Assembly: GCF_014698965.1 (NCBI RefSeq)
Contig: NZ_JACXAE010000084.1
Coordinates: 31,475 to 95,474, forward strand
Source of the DNA: Iningainema tapete BLCC-T55
Lineage (GTDB): Bacteria > Cyanobacteriota > Cyanobacteriia > Cyanobacteriales > Nostocaceae
Length of the DNA stretch: 64,000 nucleotides
Reading direction: 5' to 3'
The position numbers and the translations under genes are program-made. A model generated the notes under the pieces. It was not told the origin of the DNA. It worked only from the letters and a program-made list of their open reading frames with translations, and searched no databases. Shown here one piece after another: positions 33,029 through 43,367 of this stretch (position 1 is its first letter; each line of letters begins with the position of its first letter).

Positions 33029-35989
33029 ATGACTACAAACAACAATGTATATCAGCAGTTTTTAGCCAGTATCCATCCCTTCAACCTGTTGGAGAGTAGC
33101 AAAATTGAACGTATCGCCAACAAACTTGAACCGTTGCGCTATCGGATGGGGCAAGCCATTTTGGTTAAAGAATCTCTTCCTGCTAAAATTTATATTCTCT
33201 ACCAGGGACAAGCACGCAATTTAGCATACCCTCAAAGTACGATCGCACCCGTTACATTAGAACGACTAGAACCAGGCGCGATTATCGGTGCAGTGGGAAC
33301 AATCCGAAATACCGCATGTGAAACAGCGATCGCATCTACTGATTCTATTTGTCTTACCCTAAAAGTATCCGACTTCCAACAATTATTAGCCACAGAAGCC
33401 GAATTTAGCAATTACTTTTACAACCAATGCAGTACAATTGAAATATACGATTTGTTAGCAGCAGAGTTAGAACGTCGGGGACTAAGTTGCGATCGCTTAA
33501 AAGATATTGCCACAATTGCTGCCCAAAAGGCAAAAATTCTCAACCTACCATCAGGAAAAACCTCACTTCAACAGTTAGAACCTAACTTTTTGTGGCTTGT
33601 CAGTAGCACTGGTAGTAGCCATCCCGTTAATTCTCGACTTGAACTTACAGATAACCAACAATCCTTACTCAGTTCTGGTAAATCAGGAATTCGCCTCATA
33701 GGGTTTGCCGATCCTTCCTTATCATTCTCCCATTCAGATCCCCTACTCCCTCCCTCCACAGAGAACACCAATTGGGATCATATCCCTCTCGCCCCAGAAA
33801 AACCCGAAGCACCACAACAAACTCATCAATCACACAAATATCCTTATATTCATGGTAGAGGACCAGTTGACGCCACTCTCGCTTGTTTCCAAATGTTATC
33901 TCAACACTGGGATATGCCGTGGAGACGAGATGTCATCAAACGCGCACTCGTCAACAACTATCAACGTACTGGTACAGTCTCCATTGAACTATGTGGTGCT
34001 GTCGCTGAACTAATGGGACTAAAATCCCAACTCGTGCAAATACCCGCCATCGCCATATCCCAACTGCCTACACCCGCACTACTTCCTTGGCAAGATAGTT
34101 TTGCAATTCTTTATAAAGCTACAGAAAAAGAACTAATCTTCGCCATTCCCGAACAGGGAATAACCCGTAAAAAACCAGCAGACTTTATCACTACTTGGGG
34201 TGAAGAAGGGCAAGTTTTATTATTACAATCAACGCCCGAAACTGCAAAAAAACGGTTTGGGTTAAGTTGGTTTGCTCCTGCTATTAAAAAACATAAAACT
34301 GCTTTAACTGAAGTATTCATAGCTTCCTTATTCGTTCAATTATTAGGTCTAGCTAACCCTTTAATTACCCAAGTAATTATTGATAAAGTTATTATCCAAA
34401 ATGGTATAAATACTCTCAACGTTTTGGGTAGTTTATTAATAGTAATGGCAATCATTGAGGGGATTGTTACTTGGCTAAGAACCAACTTATTTGCCGATAC
34501 AACCAACCGCATCGATTTATCTTTAGGTGCAGAAGTAATTGACCATTTATTAAGATTACCATTACGCTACTTTGAGCGGCGTCCTGTAGGGGAAATATCT
34601 TCCAGAATTAATGAACTCGAAAATATTCGCTCATTTCTCACAGGCACAGCTCTTACTGTAGTTTTAGATGCGATCTTTTCAGTTATTTACATTGCAGTGA
34701 TGGTATTTTACAGTTGGCTGCTAACAATTGTCGCACTAGCAACTGTACCATTATTTGCACTGCTAACATTTATCTTTGCTCCCATCATTCGTAGTCAAAC
34801 TCGTGGTAAAGCCGAACGCAATGCGGAAACCCAATCATATTTAGTAGAAGTTGTTTCCGGAATTCAAACTGTCAAAGCTCAAAATATTGAACTTAATTCT
34901 CGGTGGCAATGGCAAACACGCTACGCTAAATATATTAGCTCTAGCTTTCAAAATGTCCTTACCTCCAATACTGCTGCTGCGTTAAGCAACTTCCTCAACA
35001 AACTTTCTGGTTTACTACTGCTATGGGTGGGTGCATATCTGGTATTGCAAGGAGAAATCACTCTTGGACAACTGATTGCCTTTAGAATTATTGCTGGATA
35101 TACGACAAGTCCATTACTAAGATTAATTCAACTTTGGCAGAACTTCCAAGAAACAGCACTATCACTAGAAAGACTTGCAGATATCCTCGATAATCCTCAA
35201 GAAAGTGAGATTGCTGGACGTAATAATATCCCCATGCCAGCAATTAGGGGAAGTATAAATTACGATCATGTCACGTTTAGTTTCGCTAAATCTCCCAATC
35301 CTCAACTTAATGGCATTACTTTGGATATTCCTGCTGGTACGTTTGTCGGAATAGTTGGACAAAGTGGTGCGGGTAAGAGTACTCTAACTAAACTTATCCC
35401 CCGATTGTATGAACTTGATGCAGGGCGAATCTTGATTGATGGGTACGACATTAGTAAAGTTGAACTTTACTCTCTACGCTGTCAAATCGGTATGGTGTTG
35501 CAAGATACCTTGTTGTTTGACACCACTGTACAGGAAAACATTGCTTTAACAGTACCCGATGCGACACCAGAAGAGATTATCGAAGCGGCAAAGATTGCTT
35601 GCGCTCACGACTTTATTATGAAACTGCCTCTTGGTTATAACACCCGTGTGGGAGAAAGAGGTTCTGCATTATCAGGGGGACAAAGACAAAGACTAGCGAT
35701 CGCACGTACTGTACTACAAAATCCCCCCCTCCTCATCATGGATGAAGCAACCAGTGCATTAGATTACGTTACCGAACGGCAGATGTGTATAAATTTAGCT
35801 GCCGCATTTAAGGGTAGAACAGTACTGTTTATCACTCACAGGTTAGCAACCATTCGCAACGCCGATATTATCTTGATGATGAATCAAGGAAAAATTGCCG
35901 AAAGAGGAACACACGATGAACTCATGAAAATGAATGGACTCTATTATTGCCTCTATCAACAACAAGAAGCAGCCGGAGTATTAGCTTAA
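33029..35989 (+). CDS. HlyB-like ABC exporter with cNMP-binding-like and degenerate C39 domains
   Basis: The protein is 986 residues from the ATG at 33029; the TTG at 32954 is less likely. An N-terminal cyclic-nucleotide-binding-like domain (KLEPLRYRMGQAILVKE, LEPGAIIGAVG) is followed by a C39-like region. At the Cys catalytic position of C39 this reads GPVDATLAC, with Ala instead of Cys; the His and Asp positions also differ (DSFAILYK, AIPEQG), so the peptidase is degenerate. ABC membrane and ATPase domains follow: Walker A GQSGAGKST, LSGGQRQR, and PLLIMDEATSALD. This matches type I secretion exporters whose inactive C39-like domain only binds substrate. HlyD follows directly. The substrate is unknown. 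Confidence 0.9.
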   Translation: MTTNNNVYQQFLASIHPFNLLESSKIERIANKLEPLRYRMGQAILVKESLPAKIYILYQGQARNLAYPQSTIAPVTLERLEPGAIIGAVGTIRNTACETAIASTDSICLTLKVSDFQQLLATEAEFSNYFYNQCSTIEIYDLLAAELERRGLSCDRLKDIATIAAQKAKILNLPSGKTSLQQLEPNFLWLVSSTGSSHPVNSRLELTDNQQSLLSSGKSGIRLIGFADPSLSFSHSDPLLPPSTENTNWDHIPLAPEKPEAPQQTHQSHKYPYIHGRGPVDATLACFQMLSQHWDMPWRRDVIKRALVNNYQRTGTVSIELCGAVAELMGLKSQLVQIPAIAISQLPTPALLPWQDSFAILYKATEKELIFAIPEQGITRKKPADFITTWGEEGQVLLLQSTPETAKKRFGLSWFAPAIKKHKTALTEVFIASLFVQLLGLANPLITQVIIDKVIIQNGINTLNVLGSLLIVMAIIEGIVTWLRTNLFADTTNRIDLSLGAEVIDHLLRLPLRYFERRPVGEISSRINELENIRSFLTGTALTVVLDAIFSVIYIAVMVFYSWLLTIVALATVPLFALLTFIFAPIIRSQTRGKAERNAETQSYLVEVVSGIQTVKAQNIELNSRWQWQTRYAKYISSSFQNVLTSNTAAALSNFLNKLSGLLLLWVGAYLVLQGEITLGQLIAFRIIAGYTTSPLLRLIQLWQNFQETALSLERLADILDNPQESEIAGRNNIPMPAIRGSINYDHVTFSFAKSPNPQLNGITLDIPAGTFVGIVGQSGAGKSTLTKLIPRLYELDAGRILIDGYDISKVELYSLRCQIGMVLQDTLLFDTTVQENIALTVPDATPEEIIEAAKIACAHDFIMKLPLGYNTRVGERGSALSGGQRQRLAIARTVLQNPPLLIMDEATSALDYVTERQMCINLAAAFKGRTVLFITHRLATIRNADIILMMNQGKIAERGTHDELMKMNGLYYCLYQQQEAAGVLA

Positions 35990-36012
35990 AGTACAACAAC
36001 CACTATTTAATT

Positions 36013-37572
36013 ATGAATACTAATAACGGTAACGGCACAAATGGAAATGGCAATGGTTCTATCCCAAAATTAGCACAATCGACCAATGCCACACTTGAGA
36101 CAATTTTACCAAAACCACCTTCTACTAAACCACGCTACGTTGCTAAATTTGATCAACCAGTCATCTTACAACAACCTAGAAAATGGTCACGCGCAATTTT
36201 ATGGAGTTTACTACTCGTAACTAGTGGTACAGTAGTATGGGCGTCAATTGCTAAAATTGAAGAAGCTGTTTCTGCTACAGGCAAACTCGAAGCTTCTGGT
36301 GCAACAAAAGATGTTCAAGCACCTGTAGGAGGGGTAGTCAAAGAAATCTTCGTTAAGGATGGACAAGCAGTTAAGGAAGGACAAACCCTCATCTTGCTTG
36401 ATAATACTACTGCCAAAGCCCAACTTGATTCATTAACGAAAATTCGTGATTCTCTTGTCCGAGAAAATCAATTTTATCAATCTCAATTGCGTGGTACTAC
36501 TGTTAATATAGCTCCACTTCCGATTAAAAGTGAGATGGTTGATTTAACCAAAAGCCGCGCTGCACTAATAGCAGAAAATCAAATGTACCGCGCTCAGTTA
36601 AATGGTGCTATCTCTGTAAATAATCTCACACTTGAACAAAAAGAAAGATTACGTTCCAATCAAGTTGAACTAGACGCAAGAGTTACAGCCGCGTCTTCGC
36701 AAATCGATCAATCTAAACGTCAACTCCAGCAAACTAACATCCGCCTTGCTTCCACAAAAGACACTCTGAAAATGAACCAGCGGATCTTGGCGGATCTTAC
36801 TCCATTAATGAAAGATGGAGGTATTTCCAGAATACAATATATTAAACAACAAGAAGAAGTCAGAAATAGCCGCAGTGAAATCGATCAACTTACGCAAGAA
36901 AAAGCACGTCTAGTGGCTACAATTACGGAAGGACAAGCGAAACTACAAAATACTGTCGCAGTATCCCGTAAAGATTGGCTGACTCAAATAGCTGAAAATA
37001 ATAAAAGAATTGCGGAAATTGACTCTCAATTAACTAAAGCAATTGTTGATAATAATAAAACAATAGCTGAAACTGACTCGCAAATGAGTCAGGCAAAGAT
37101 GAATTTAAAGTATCAGGAGATTAAAGCTCCGGCGAATGGAACTATATTTGAATTAAAAGCACATACGCCTGGATTTGTGGCAACTGTTCGGGAACCTATT
37201 TTGAAGGTTGTTCCTAATGATAAACTGATCGCTAAGGTATACATAACCAACAAGGATATCGGGTTTGTTAAAGAAGGAATGACTGTAGATGTGCGGATTG
37301 ATTCATTCCCATTTAGCGAATTTGGTGATATTAAGGGTAAATTGGTATCGCTCGGCTCAGATGCACTACCACCAGATCAAATTTATCCCTTCTATCGGTT
37401 TCCCGCGAAAGTACAACTAGACGCTCAGCAGCTAAAGGTTAATGGCAGAAATATCCCTCTACAGTCAGGGATGGGGGTAAGCACGAATGTCAAAATTCGA
37501 GAACGTACAGTCTTGAGTATCTTTACAGATATGTTTAGCTCTAGTATTGAAAGCTTGAAAAATGTCAGGTAA
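36013..37572 (+). CDS. HlyD-like periplasmic adaptor (membrane fusion protein)
   Basis: The protein is 519 residues from the ATG at 36013, just after the exporter stop. A longer reading from 35947 overlaps the exporter and is rejected. An Asn/Gly-rich tail and a membrane segment (ILWSLLLVTSGTVVWASI) are followed by the lipoyl-like pair (VQAPVGGVVKEIFVKDGQAVKEGQTLILLD) and a long coiled-coil hairpin, then EIKAPANGTIFEL and a beta-barrel C-terminus. It forms the bridge between the ABC exporter and an outer-membrane channel. No TolC-like gene is seen here. Confidence 0.92.
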   Translation: MNTNNGNGTNGNGNGSIPKLAQSTNATLETILPKPPSTKPRYVAKFDQPVILQQPRKWSRAILWSLLLVTSGTVVWASIAKIEEAVSATGKLEASGATKDVQAPVGGVVKEIFVKDGQAVKEGQTLILLDNTTAKAQLDSLTKIRDSLVRENQFYQSQLRGTTVNIAPLPIKSEMVDLTKSRAALIAENQMYRAQLNGAISVNNLTLEQKERLRSNQVELDARVTAASSQIDQSKRQLQQTNIRLASTKDTLKMNQRILADLTPLMKDGGISRIQYIKQQEEVRNSRSEIDQLTQEKARLVATITEGQAKLQNTVAVSRKDWLTQIAENNKRIAEIDSQLTKAIVDNNKTIAETDSQMSQAKMNLKYQEIKAPANGTIFELKAHTPGFVATVREPILKVVPNDKLIAKVYITNKDIGFVKEGMTVDVRIDSFPFSEFGDIKGKLVSLGSDALPPDQIYPFYRFPAKVQLDAQQLKVNGRNIPLQSGMGVSTNVKIRERTVLSIFTDMFSSSIESLKNVR

Positions 37573-37785
37573 ATACTGTAGAGATACATTTTGTGGAGGC
37601 AGGCAACATGAGCTGCTCTTATCTGTGGGCACAGCAGGGATGCCCAGCCCACAAGAATTGGCATAGATAGTAGCGATAATATCAAATTTAAACTTGTAAA
37701 AGTAGTAGTCAACTTTACCGGCAATTTTAAAGTGGCTATGATTCAATAGTGCCAAATAGAAATAAATCTAAACAGAGATTTAACA

Positions 37786-38712
37786 ATGGAACATCGCGAA
37801 GGAAGCCTCAAAGGAGTCAGAGGAGTAAATCTCTATTACCAAAGCTGGCATCCACTAGGTAATCCATGTGCGATCGCATTGATCGTACATGGTTTAGGAA
37901 GTCATAGTGGTTTATTTAGCAACGTAGTTGAGCATCTGATCAAATGTGGATATGCTGTTTATGGTTTAGACTTGCGGGGACATGGACGCTCACAAGGTCA
38001 GCGAGGACATATCAATAGTTGGTCTGAGTTTCGAGAAGATCTCAAAGCTTTTTTGCAATTGATTGAGACTCAACAACCGGGATGTCCACGCTTTCTTTTA
38101 GGACATAGTTTGGGAGGGGTGATTGCTTTAGACTATGTACTACGCTTTCCTAAGTCTGTACAAGGTTTAATTACGATGGCTCCTCCTTTGGGACGGGTTG
38201 GCGTTTCACCGCTCAAGTTAACTTTGGGGCGTACACTTTCACAGGTGATGCCACGTTTCGCACTTAATACTGGTTTTGCTAGCGCTACAGCTTCAAGCGA
38301 TCGCAACGTGCTGGCAATCTCGACCGATCGATTCATGCATTCTCGTGGCAGCGCACGTCTAGCAACAGAGTTTTTAGCGGCGATCGCTTGGATTCAATTC
38401 CATGCAGATGATTTACAAGTGCCAATTTTAATTCTTCATGGTGGAGCAGATCAAGTAGCTTTGCCTGAAGGTAGCCGTATCTTCTTTGAGAAGATTAGCT
38501 TTCCAGACAAAGAGCGTTACGAATATCCCCAAAGCCGTCACGCCCTTCATCGAGATCTTGATTATCCAGAGATACTAACGAACTTAGAAGATTGGTTGCG
38601 CAGACACCTCAGCCCCTTTGGGGAAGTCAAAAGTCAAAGAGATTGGGGATTGGGGATTGCGGATTGGGGTAGGGTGCTTTGTAGTACACAGTCCCCAGTC
38701 CCTAGTACCTAG
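37786..38712 (+). CDS. Alpha/beta hydrolase, monoacylglycerol lipase-like
   Basis: The 308-residue protein has the oxyanion region VHGLGSHSGLF, then the nucleophile motif GHSLGG near residue 108. The acid and base of the triad are likely in LHGGADQVALP and SRHALHRD. The sequence order fits monoacylglycerol lipase or lysophospholipase relatives. The last ~30 residues (after EDWLRRHLSPFGE) are encoded by a dispersed repeat and differ in composition, so this tail is probably a recent extension. It is not clearly co-transcribed with the exporter. Confidence 0.85.
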   Translation: MEHREGSLKGVRGVNLYYQSWHPLGNPCAIALIVHGLGSHSGLFSNVVEHLIKCGYAVYGLDLRGHGRSQGQRGHINSWSEFREDLKAFLQLIETQQPGCPRFLLGHSLGGVIALDYVLRFPKSVQGLITMAPPLGRVGVSPLKLTLGRTLSQVMPRFALNTGFASATASSDRNVLAISTDRFMHSRGSARLATEFLAAIAWIQFHADDLQVPILILHGGADQVALPEGSRIFFEKISFPDKERYEYPQSRHALHRDLDYPEILTNLEDWLRRHLSPFGEVKSQRDWGLGIADWGRVLCSTQSPVPST

Positions 38713-38919
38713 TCTCGGAGCGCCCATTCATCCCATACCAACGTAGATGTATGGTGTGGAATGGGCGCGACCTGGTAAAATTTTCCTAATTTTTACAACT
38801 TACTCCTGATCCCGTCTTATTACGTTGTTTAAAGTTCTATAGCCTTTTAATTACGAACACCCAGCTACTGCGGTAAACTATGCCTTGATTATGATTCTTT
38901 TCCACTAAAAGAATTCTAG

Positions 38920-39180
<261 letters not shown>

Positions 39181-39189
39181 AAATTTATT

Positions 39190-39218
39190 TGGAGACGTTC
39201 CATCGGAACGTCTCTACT
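39190..39218. repeat. TGTAGAGACG-family palindrome after psaC
   Basis: GGAGACGTTCCATCGGAACG continues into TCTCTACT, forming a hairpin 9 bp after the psaC stop. The left end is degenerate (TTGG instead of TGTA). Confidence 0.85.
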
Positions 39219-39290
39219 TTGCCAAAACACCACTTTTGTGTTAGCAACTATACTGGGGTTAATAATCCTAGTATTGGAGTGGTGTGAGCA

Positions 39291-41183
39291 ATGTGCGGCA
39301 TCGTCGGCTATATTGGCACTCAAACGGCAACAGAAATTTTGCTCTCTGGGCTAGAAAAGCTAGAGTATCGAGGCTACGACTCGGCGGGAATAGCCACGGT
39401 ATGGGAAGGAGAAGTTAATTGTGTCCGGGCAAAAGGTAAGTTGTACAACTTACGTTCTAAACTGGAACAAGTAGAAACTCCTGCCCCAATTGGCATCGGT
39501 CATACTCGCTGGGCAACTCATGGTAAACCAGAAGAGTACAATGCCCATCCTCATATGGATATGGCAAAGCGCGTGGCAGTGGTGCAAAATGGTATTGTCG
39601 AAAACTACCGTGAGTTGCGCGAACAACTCAAAGCTAAAGGGTATGAGTTTCGCTCAGATACAGACACTGAAGTTATACCCCACCTCATTGCTGATTTTTT
39701 AAAAAACTCCCCCCCTGTCCCCTACTCCCCCTCGCCCTTCTTCGATGCAGTTCGTCAAGTTGTTAACAAACTCGAAGGGGCGTTTGCGATCGCTATCATA
39801 TCTGCTGACTACCCAGATGAACTAATTGTCGTTCGCCAACAAGCTCCTTTAGTAGTGGGTTTTGGACAAGGTGAATTTTTCTGTGCTTCAGATACACCAG
39901 CGATTCTTCCTTACACTAAGGCAGTGCTACCGTTAGAAAACGGCGAAATGGCACGCCTCACACCCTTGGGCGTCGAAGTTTACAACTTTGCTGGAGAGAG
40001 GTTGAAAAAATACCCCCGCCTCCTCAACTTGAATCCCATTATGGTAGAAAAGCAAGGATTCAAGCACTTCATGCTCAAGGAAATTTACGAGCAACCGGGA
40101 GTAGTGCGGGCTTGTTTGGATGCTTACTTCAACAATGATTGGAATGTAGATAGTTCTACAACCCCAATTAATCTCGGTTTACCACCAGAGTTTTACGGTG
40201 ACTTAGAACAAATTCAAATTCTTGCCTGTGGTACTAGTTGGCACGCAGCTTTAGTGGGTAAATACTTACTCGAACAAATAGCGGGGATTCCTACTCAGGT
40301 GCATTACGCTTCTGAATATCGCTATGCTCCGCCACCTCTGACACCTAATACACTGACAATTGGCGTTACCCAATCCGGTGAAACTGCTGATACCTTAGCA
40401 GCTTTGGCGATGGAAAAAGAACGTCGCAGTGGTAAGGAACCTAAGTATGAAGCGCGACTTTTGGGTATTACTAATCGCCCAGAAAGTACTTTAGGTCAAA
40501 TGATATTTCATATTATTAATACTTTGGCGGGAATTGAAATTGGGGTGGCAGCGACGAAAACTTTTGTCGCCCAATTGATGGCGTTTTATGCTTTGGCGTT
40601 GGATTTAGCGTATCTTCGTAAAAATATTTCCCCAACTGAACTACTAGAGATTATTGGCGGGTTACGGCAGATACCCAGAGAAATGGAAATTCATCTGGAA
40701 ATTCAAGAGCGTTATATTGAGCAACTGGCTCATGAGTTTACAGATACTAAAGATTTCATCTTTTTGGGAAGGGGGATTAACTTCCCCATTGCATTAGAAG
40801 GTGCACTGAAATTAAAAGAAATCAGCTACATTCACGCAGAAGGTTATCCAGCCGGGGAAATGAAGCACGGACCAATTGCTTTGTTGGATGTTAAAGTGCC
40901 AGTAGTGGCGATCGCTATGCCTGGTAATGTCTACGAAAAAGTCATTTCCAACGCCCAGGAAGCAAAAGCCAGAGATTCTCGTTTAATTGGCGTCACTGCA
41001 ATTAAAGATGGAGAAGCTGCAGAAATTTTCAACGACTTGATTCCTGTTTCTAATGTAGAAGAATTGCTTTCTCCCATCCTCACGGTGATTCCTCTGCAGT
41101 TATTAGCTTATCATATCGCCGCCCGTCGCGGTTTAGACGTGGATCAACCCAGGAATTTGGCGAAGTCTGTGACGGTGGAATAG
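39291..41183 (+). CDS. glmS: Glucosamine-6-phosphate synthase (glutamine-dependent)
   Basis: GlmS makes glucosamine-6-phosphate from fructose-6-phosphate and glutamine, the first step of amino-sugar and peptidoglycan synthesis. The protein is 630 residues. The glutaminase domain starts MCGIVGYIG, with Cys2 as nucleophile after Met removal. Two SIS sugar-isomerase domains follow: ACGTSWHAALVGKYLLE, TQSGETADTLAAL, then FLGRGINFPIALEGALKLKE. The C-terminal AKSVTVE is typical. Residues at about 139-153 (NSPPVPYSPSPFF) are a Pro-rich loop encoded by a C-rich sequence that looks like repeat-derived DNA in frame. Confidence 0.97.
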   Translation: MCGIVGYIGTQTATEILLSGLEKLEYRGYDSAGIATVWEGEVNCVRAKGKLYNLRSKLEQVETPAPIGIGHTRWATHGKPEEYNAHPHMDMAKRVAVVQNGIVENYRELREQLKAKGYEFRSDTDTEVIPHLIADFLKNSPPVPYSPSPFFDAVRQVVNKLEGAFAIAIISADYPDELIVVRQQAPLVVGFGQGEFFCASDTPAILPYTKAVLPLENGEMARLTPLGVEVYNFAGERLKKYPRLLNLNPIMVEKQGFKHFMLKEIYEQPGVVRACLDAYFNNDWNVDSSTTPINLGLPPEFYGDLEQIQILACGTSWHAALVGKYLLEQIAGIPTQVHYASEYRYAPPPLTPNTLTIGVTQSGETADTLAALAMEKERRSGKEPKYEARLLGITNRPESTLGQMIFHIINTLAGIEIGVAATKTFVAQLMAFYALALDLAYLRKNISPTELLEIIGGLRQIPREMEIHLEIQERYIEQLAHEFTDTKDFIFLGRGINFPIALEGALKLKEISYIHAEGYPAGEMKHGPIALLDVKVPVVAIAMPGNVYEKVISNAQEAKARDSRLIGVTAIKDGEAAEIFNDLIPVSNVEELLSPILTVIPLQLLAYHIAARRGLDVDQPRNLAKSVTVE

Positions 41184-41307
41184 TTTAAAGATCGGGGTGA
41201 ACGTGTTTTCGCGATACCCTAGAAGGGTATCGCTAGACATACCAAGCCTGCCTACGCAAGCTATTAGTTACCGACAAACATAAGTAGTAATTAAACGAGG
41301 TGTAAAA

Positions 41308-41535
41308 ATGAAAACGGAACGCGAGAGAGAAGAGATAATCAAGAATATCAACGTACTGTTACACAGCGCTTACGACAGCACTTTAGATGAAATTCTCGCA
41401 TTATTAAAGAAAATTGATGATGAAGAGGATGAAGAAGACATTAGAGATGCTCGTGCTGAATTAGAAGATATCAAAATAAATGGTGGTATACCGTGGTCGG
41501 AAATTAAAAGAGATATGAAAAAGGACGTGGCGTGA
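41308..41535 (+). CDS. RelB-like antitoxin
   Basis: The 75-residue acidic protein has a helical N-terminus (REEIIKNINVLLHSAYDSTLDEILALLKKI), a Glu/Asp-rich middle and the tail GGIPWSEIKRDMKKDVA. The tail pattern (P-W-x-E-I-K) is common in cyanobacterial RelB-type antitoxins. It overlaps the frameshifted RelE-like toxin by 4 bp (GTGA). It may be translated even if the toxin is not. Confidence 0.7.
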   Translation: MKTEREREEIIKNINVLLHSAYDSTLDEILALLKKIDDEEDEEDIRDARAELEDIKINGGIPWSEIKRDMKKDVA

Positions 41536-41793
41536 ATTATCAAGTTATATTCTCATGCATGGGCATTAAAACAGTTCAACAAACTATCATCAGACCTTCA
41601 AGAACGCATACAAACCCGTATTAATGAATTAGCAACAGAACCTCGCCCGAACGGGGTAAAAAAGTTAGAGGATGATTTGTATCGTATTCGAGTAGGAGAT
41701 TATCGAGTTATTTATCAGATACAAGACGATATTTTATTAGTAAATGTTGTCAAAGTTAGCCATCGTAGTAAAGCGTATCGTGATGAAAGTTGA
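41532..41793 (+). pseudogene. RelE/ParE-like toxin with a frameshift near the start
   Basis: From the GTG at 41532 the first codons read MNYQVIFS, the expected start. The rest of the toxin is in the next frame: SHAWALKQFNKLSSDLQERIQ, then KKLEDDLYRIRVGDYRVIYQI and VVKVSHRSKAYRD to a TGA at 41791. These are the signature residues of RelE-type mRNA interferases. The shift lies near 41553-41556 and equals one extra base (or two lost). A programmed shift or an assembly error is possible. Confidence 0.75.
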
Positions 41794-41850
41794 TTATGCT
41801 GTATTAGGAGATAGGGAGATCATTTTCAACGCTGACAAATTATCATCATA

Positions 41851-43308
41851 ATGAAAAGGTTCTACTTGATTTTATTTCTTGGCTTTATCTTGGTGGCTAC
41901 ATTTTCTTCTTTATTATTATCGAATATTTCCTCTGCCCAGATAACAAAGTTAATTCCCCAAAAAATTGAAAAATCAAATCTATCTATTGGATTGTCAGAA
42001 GTTGTGCAGATTCCCGTTAGTGGAACTGCGGAGAATAGAGTCGCACGATTAAATTTTTTAACTCACGCAGGTGATGGTAGCGGAAGGTTATTTGTTAACG
42101 ATATGCGTGGCAAGCTCTATGTCATAAATAATCATAAAGCTTATGTGTATATGGATTTAAAAAAATTAGTTTGTTCCGGTTTTAGCTATGACACAGGTCA
42201 ACAAGGTTTTGCCTATTTTACTTTTCACCCCGAATTCGCAAAGAATGGAATTTTTTATACTGTGCATAGCGAAGAAAAAAATAATCAAGTTCCTGATTTC
42301 CCTGTCACCAAGACAATTTTCGATAACAAAGGCAAGGTTAAAGAAAGTTCCCACCATGATGTGATTCGCGAGTGGAAAGCTGACAATCCTGCAGCTAATA
42401 TTTTTTCGGGAACATTCCGGGAAATTCTTCGTATTGAACAACCTTACCCAGATCATAATGTCGGGCAATTGGGCTTTAATCCCAATGCTAAACCATCAGA
42501 TGCTGATTATGGGATGCTGTATATTGCGCTTGCAGATGGTGGTAGCGACGGGTTTCCTGTGAGCAAAACAGATCCCCTAAATGTTGGACAAGACCTCAGT
42601 ACACCCCTTGGTAAAATTCTTCGTATAAACCCTTTTGGTCAAAATAGCGCCAATAGTAAGTATGGTATTCCGCAAAATAATCCTTTTGTTCAGGATGGTA
42701 ATCCGAAGACACTAGGAGAAATATGGGCTTATGGATTGCGTAATCCTCATCGTTTTAGCTGGGATACTGGTGGTACAGGCAAAATGTTAATTGTTGATGT
42801 TGGTCAGGTTTTGAGCGAAGAAATTAATCTGGGCATTAAAGGCGCAAATTACGGATGGGGAAACCGCGAAGGAACCTGGGTTGTGGATGAAAAAAATGAG
42901 AATGCCGCGTATCCATTACCTAAAAATGATGCCCAGTATGGTTATACGTACCCTGTTGCACAGTATGAGCATGATAGACCAAAAGATTGGTCTGGTTTTT
43001 ATGCGATCGCCATTGCAGGTGGTTATGTTTACAGGGGTAAAGCAATTCCAGAATTGGTAGGTCAGTATATTTTTGCTGATTTTGGACATGATGGACGTTT
43101 TTTTCATGTACCTGTAGATGAACTTGTCAACGGTAAGCAAGCTCGGATCAAAGAACTCAAAATTTTTGACGGTACACGAGAAACTTCTTTGCTCAAAATT
43201 ATTGGGAGTGATCGCTCTGATGTCCGCTTTGGAATAGACGAAGCAGGAGAAATTTATGTTACATCTAAAAGTGATGGTAAAGTGAGAAAAATAGTTCAAA
43301 GAAAATGA
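41851..43308 (+). CDS. PQQ-dependent sugar dehydrogenase-like protein
   Basis: The 485-residue protein has a signal peptide (to about residue 30). A six-bladed beta-propeller of the soluble glucose/sorbosone dehydrogenase type follows, with QGFAYFTFHPEFAKNG, GQLGFNP, LYIALADGG, GKILRINPFG, EIWAYGLRNPHRFSWD, ANYGWGNREG and GGYVYRGKAIPELVGQYIFADFG. Known members oxidise aldoses with PQQ in the periplasm. Next to a gluconolactonase gene, this suggests periplasmic sugar oxidation to the lactone and then the acid. Confidence 0.85.
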   Translation: MKRFYLILFLGFILVATFSSLLLSNISSAQITKLIPQKIEKSNLSIGLSEVVQIPVSGTAENRVARLNFLTHAGDGSGRLFVNDMRGKLYVINNHKAYVYMDLKKLVCSGFSYDTGQQGFAYFTFHPEFAKNGIFYTVHSEEKNNQVPDFPVTKTIFDNKGKVKESSHHDVIREWKADNPAANIFSGTFREILRIEQPYPDHNVGQLGFNPNAKPSDADYGMLYIALADGGSDGFPVSKTDPLNVGQDLSTPLGKILRINPFGQNSANSKYGIPQNNPFVQDGNPKTLGEIWAYGLRNPHRFSWDTGGTGKMLIVDVGQVLSEEINLGIKGANYGWGNREGTWVVDEKNENAAYPLPKNDAQYGYTYPVAQYEHDRPKDWSGFYAIAIAGGYVYRGKAIPELVGQYIFADFGHDGRFFHVPVDELVNGKQARIKELKIFDGTRETSLLKIIGSDRSDVRFGIDEAGEIYVTSKSDGKVRKIVQRK

Positions 43309-43367
43309 GTTTATGCTTGACTTCACAAGATATTCTCGGCTTCTGATCGCATCTAAGTAATTCACTG

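Noticed and set aside
33850..34230. Active C39 peptidase domain in the exporter
   Set aside because: The Cys position is Ala and the His and Asp positions are not conserved, so cleavage is unlikely.
37425..37755. Two minus-strand frames after the HlyD gene
   Set aside because: They overlap each other and the HlyD end and show no family pattern.
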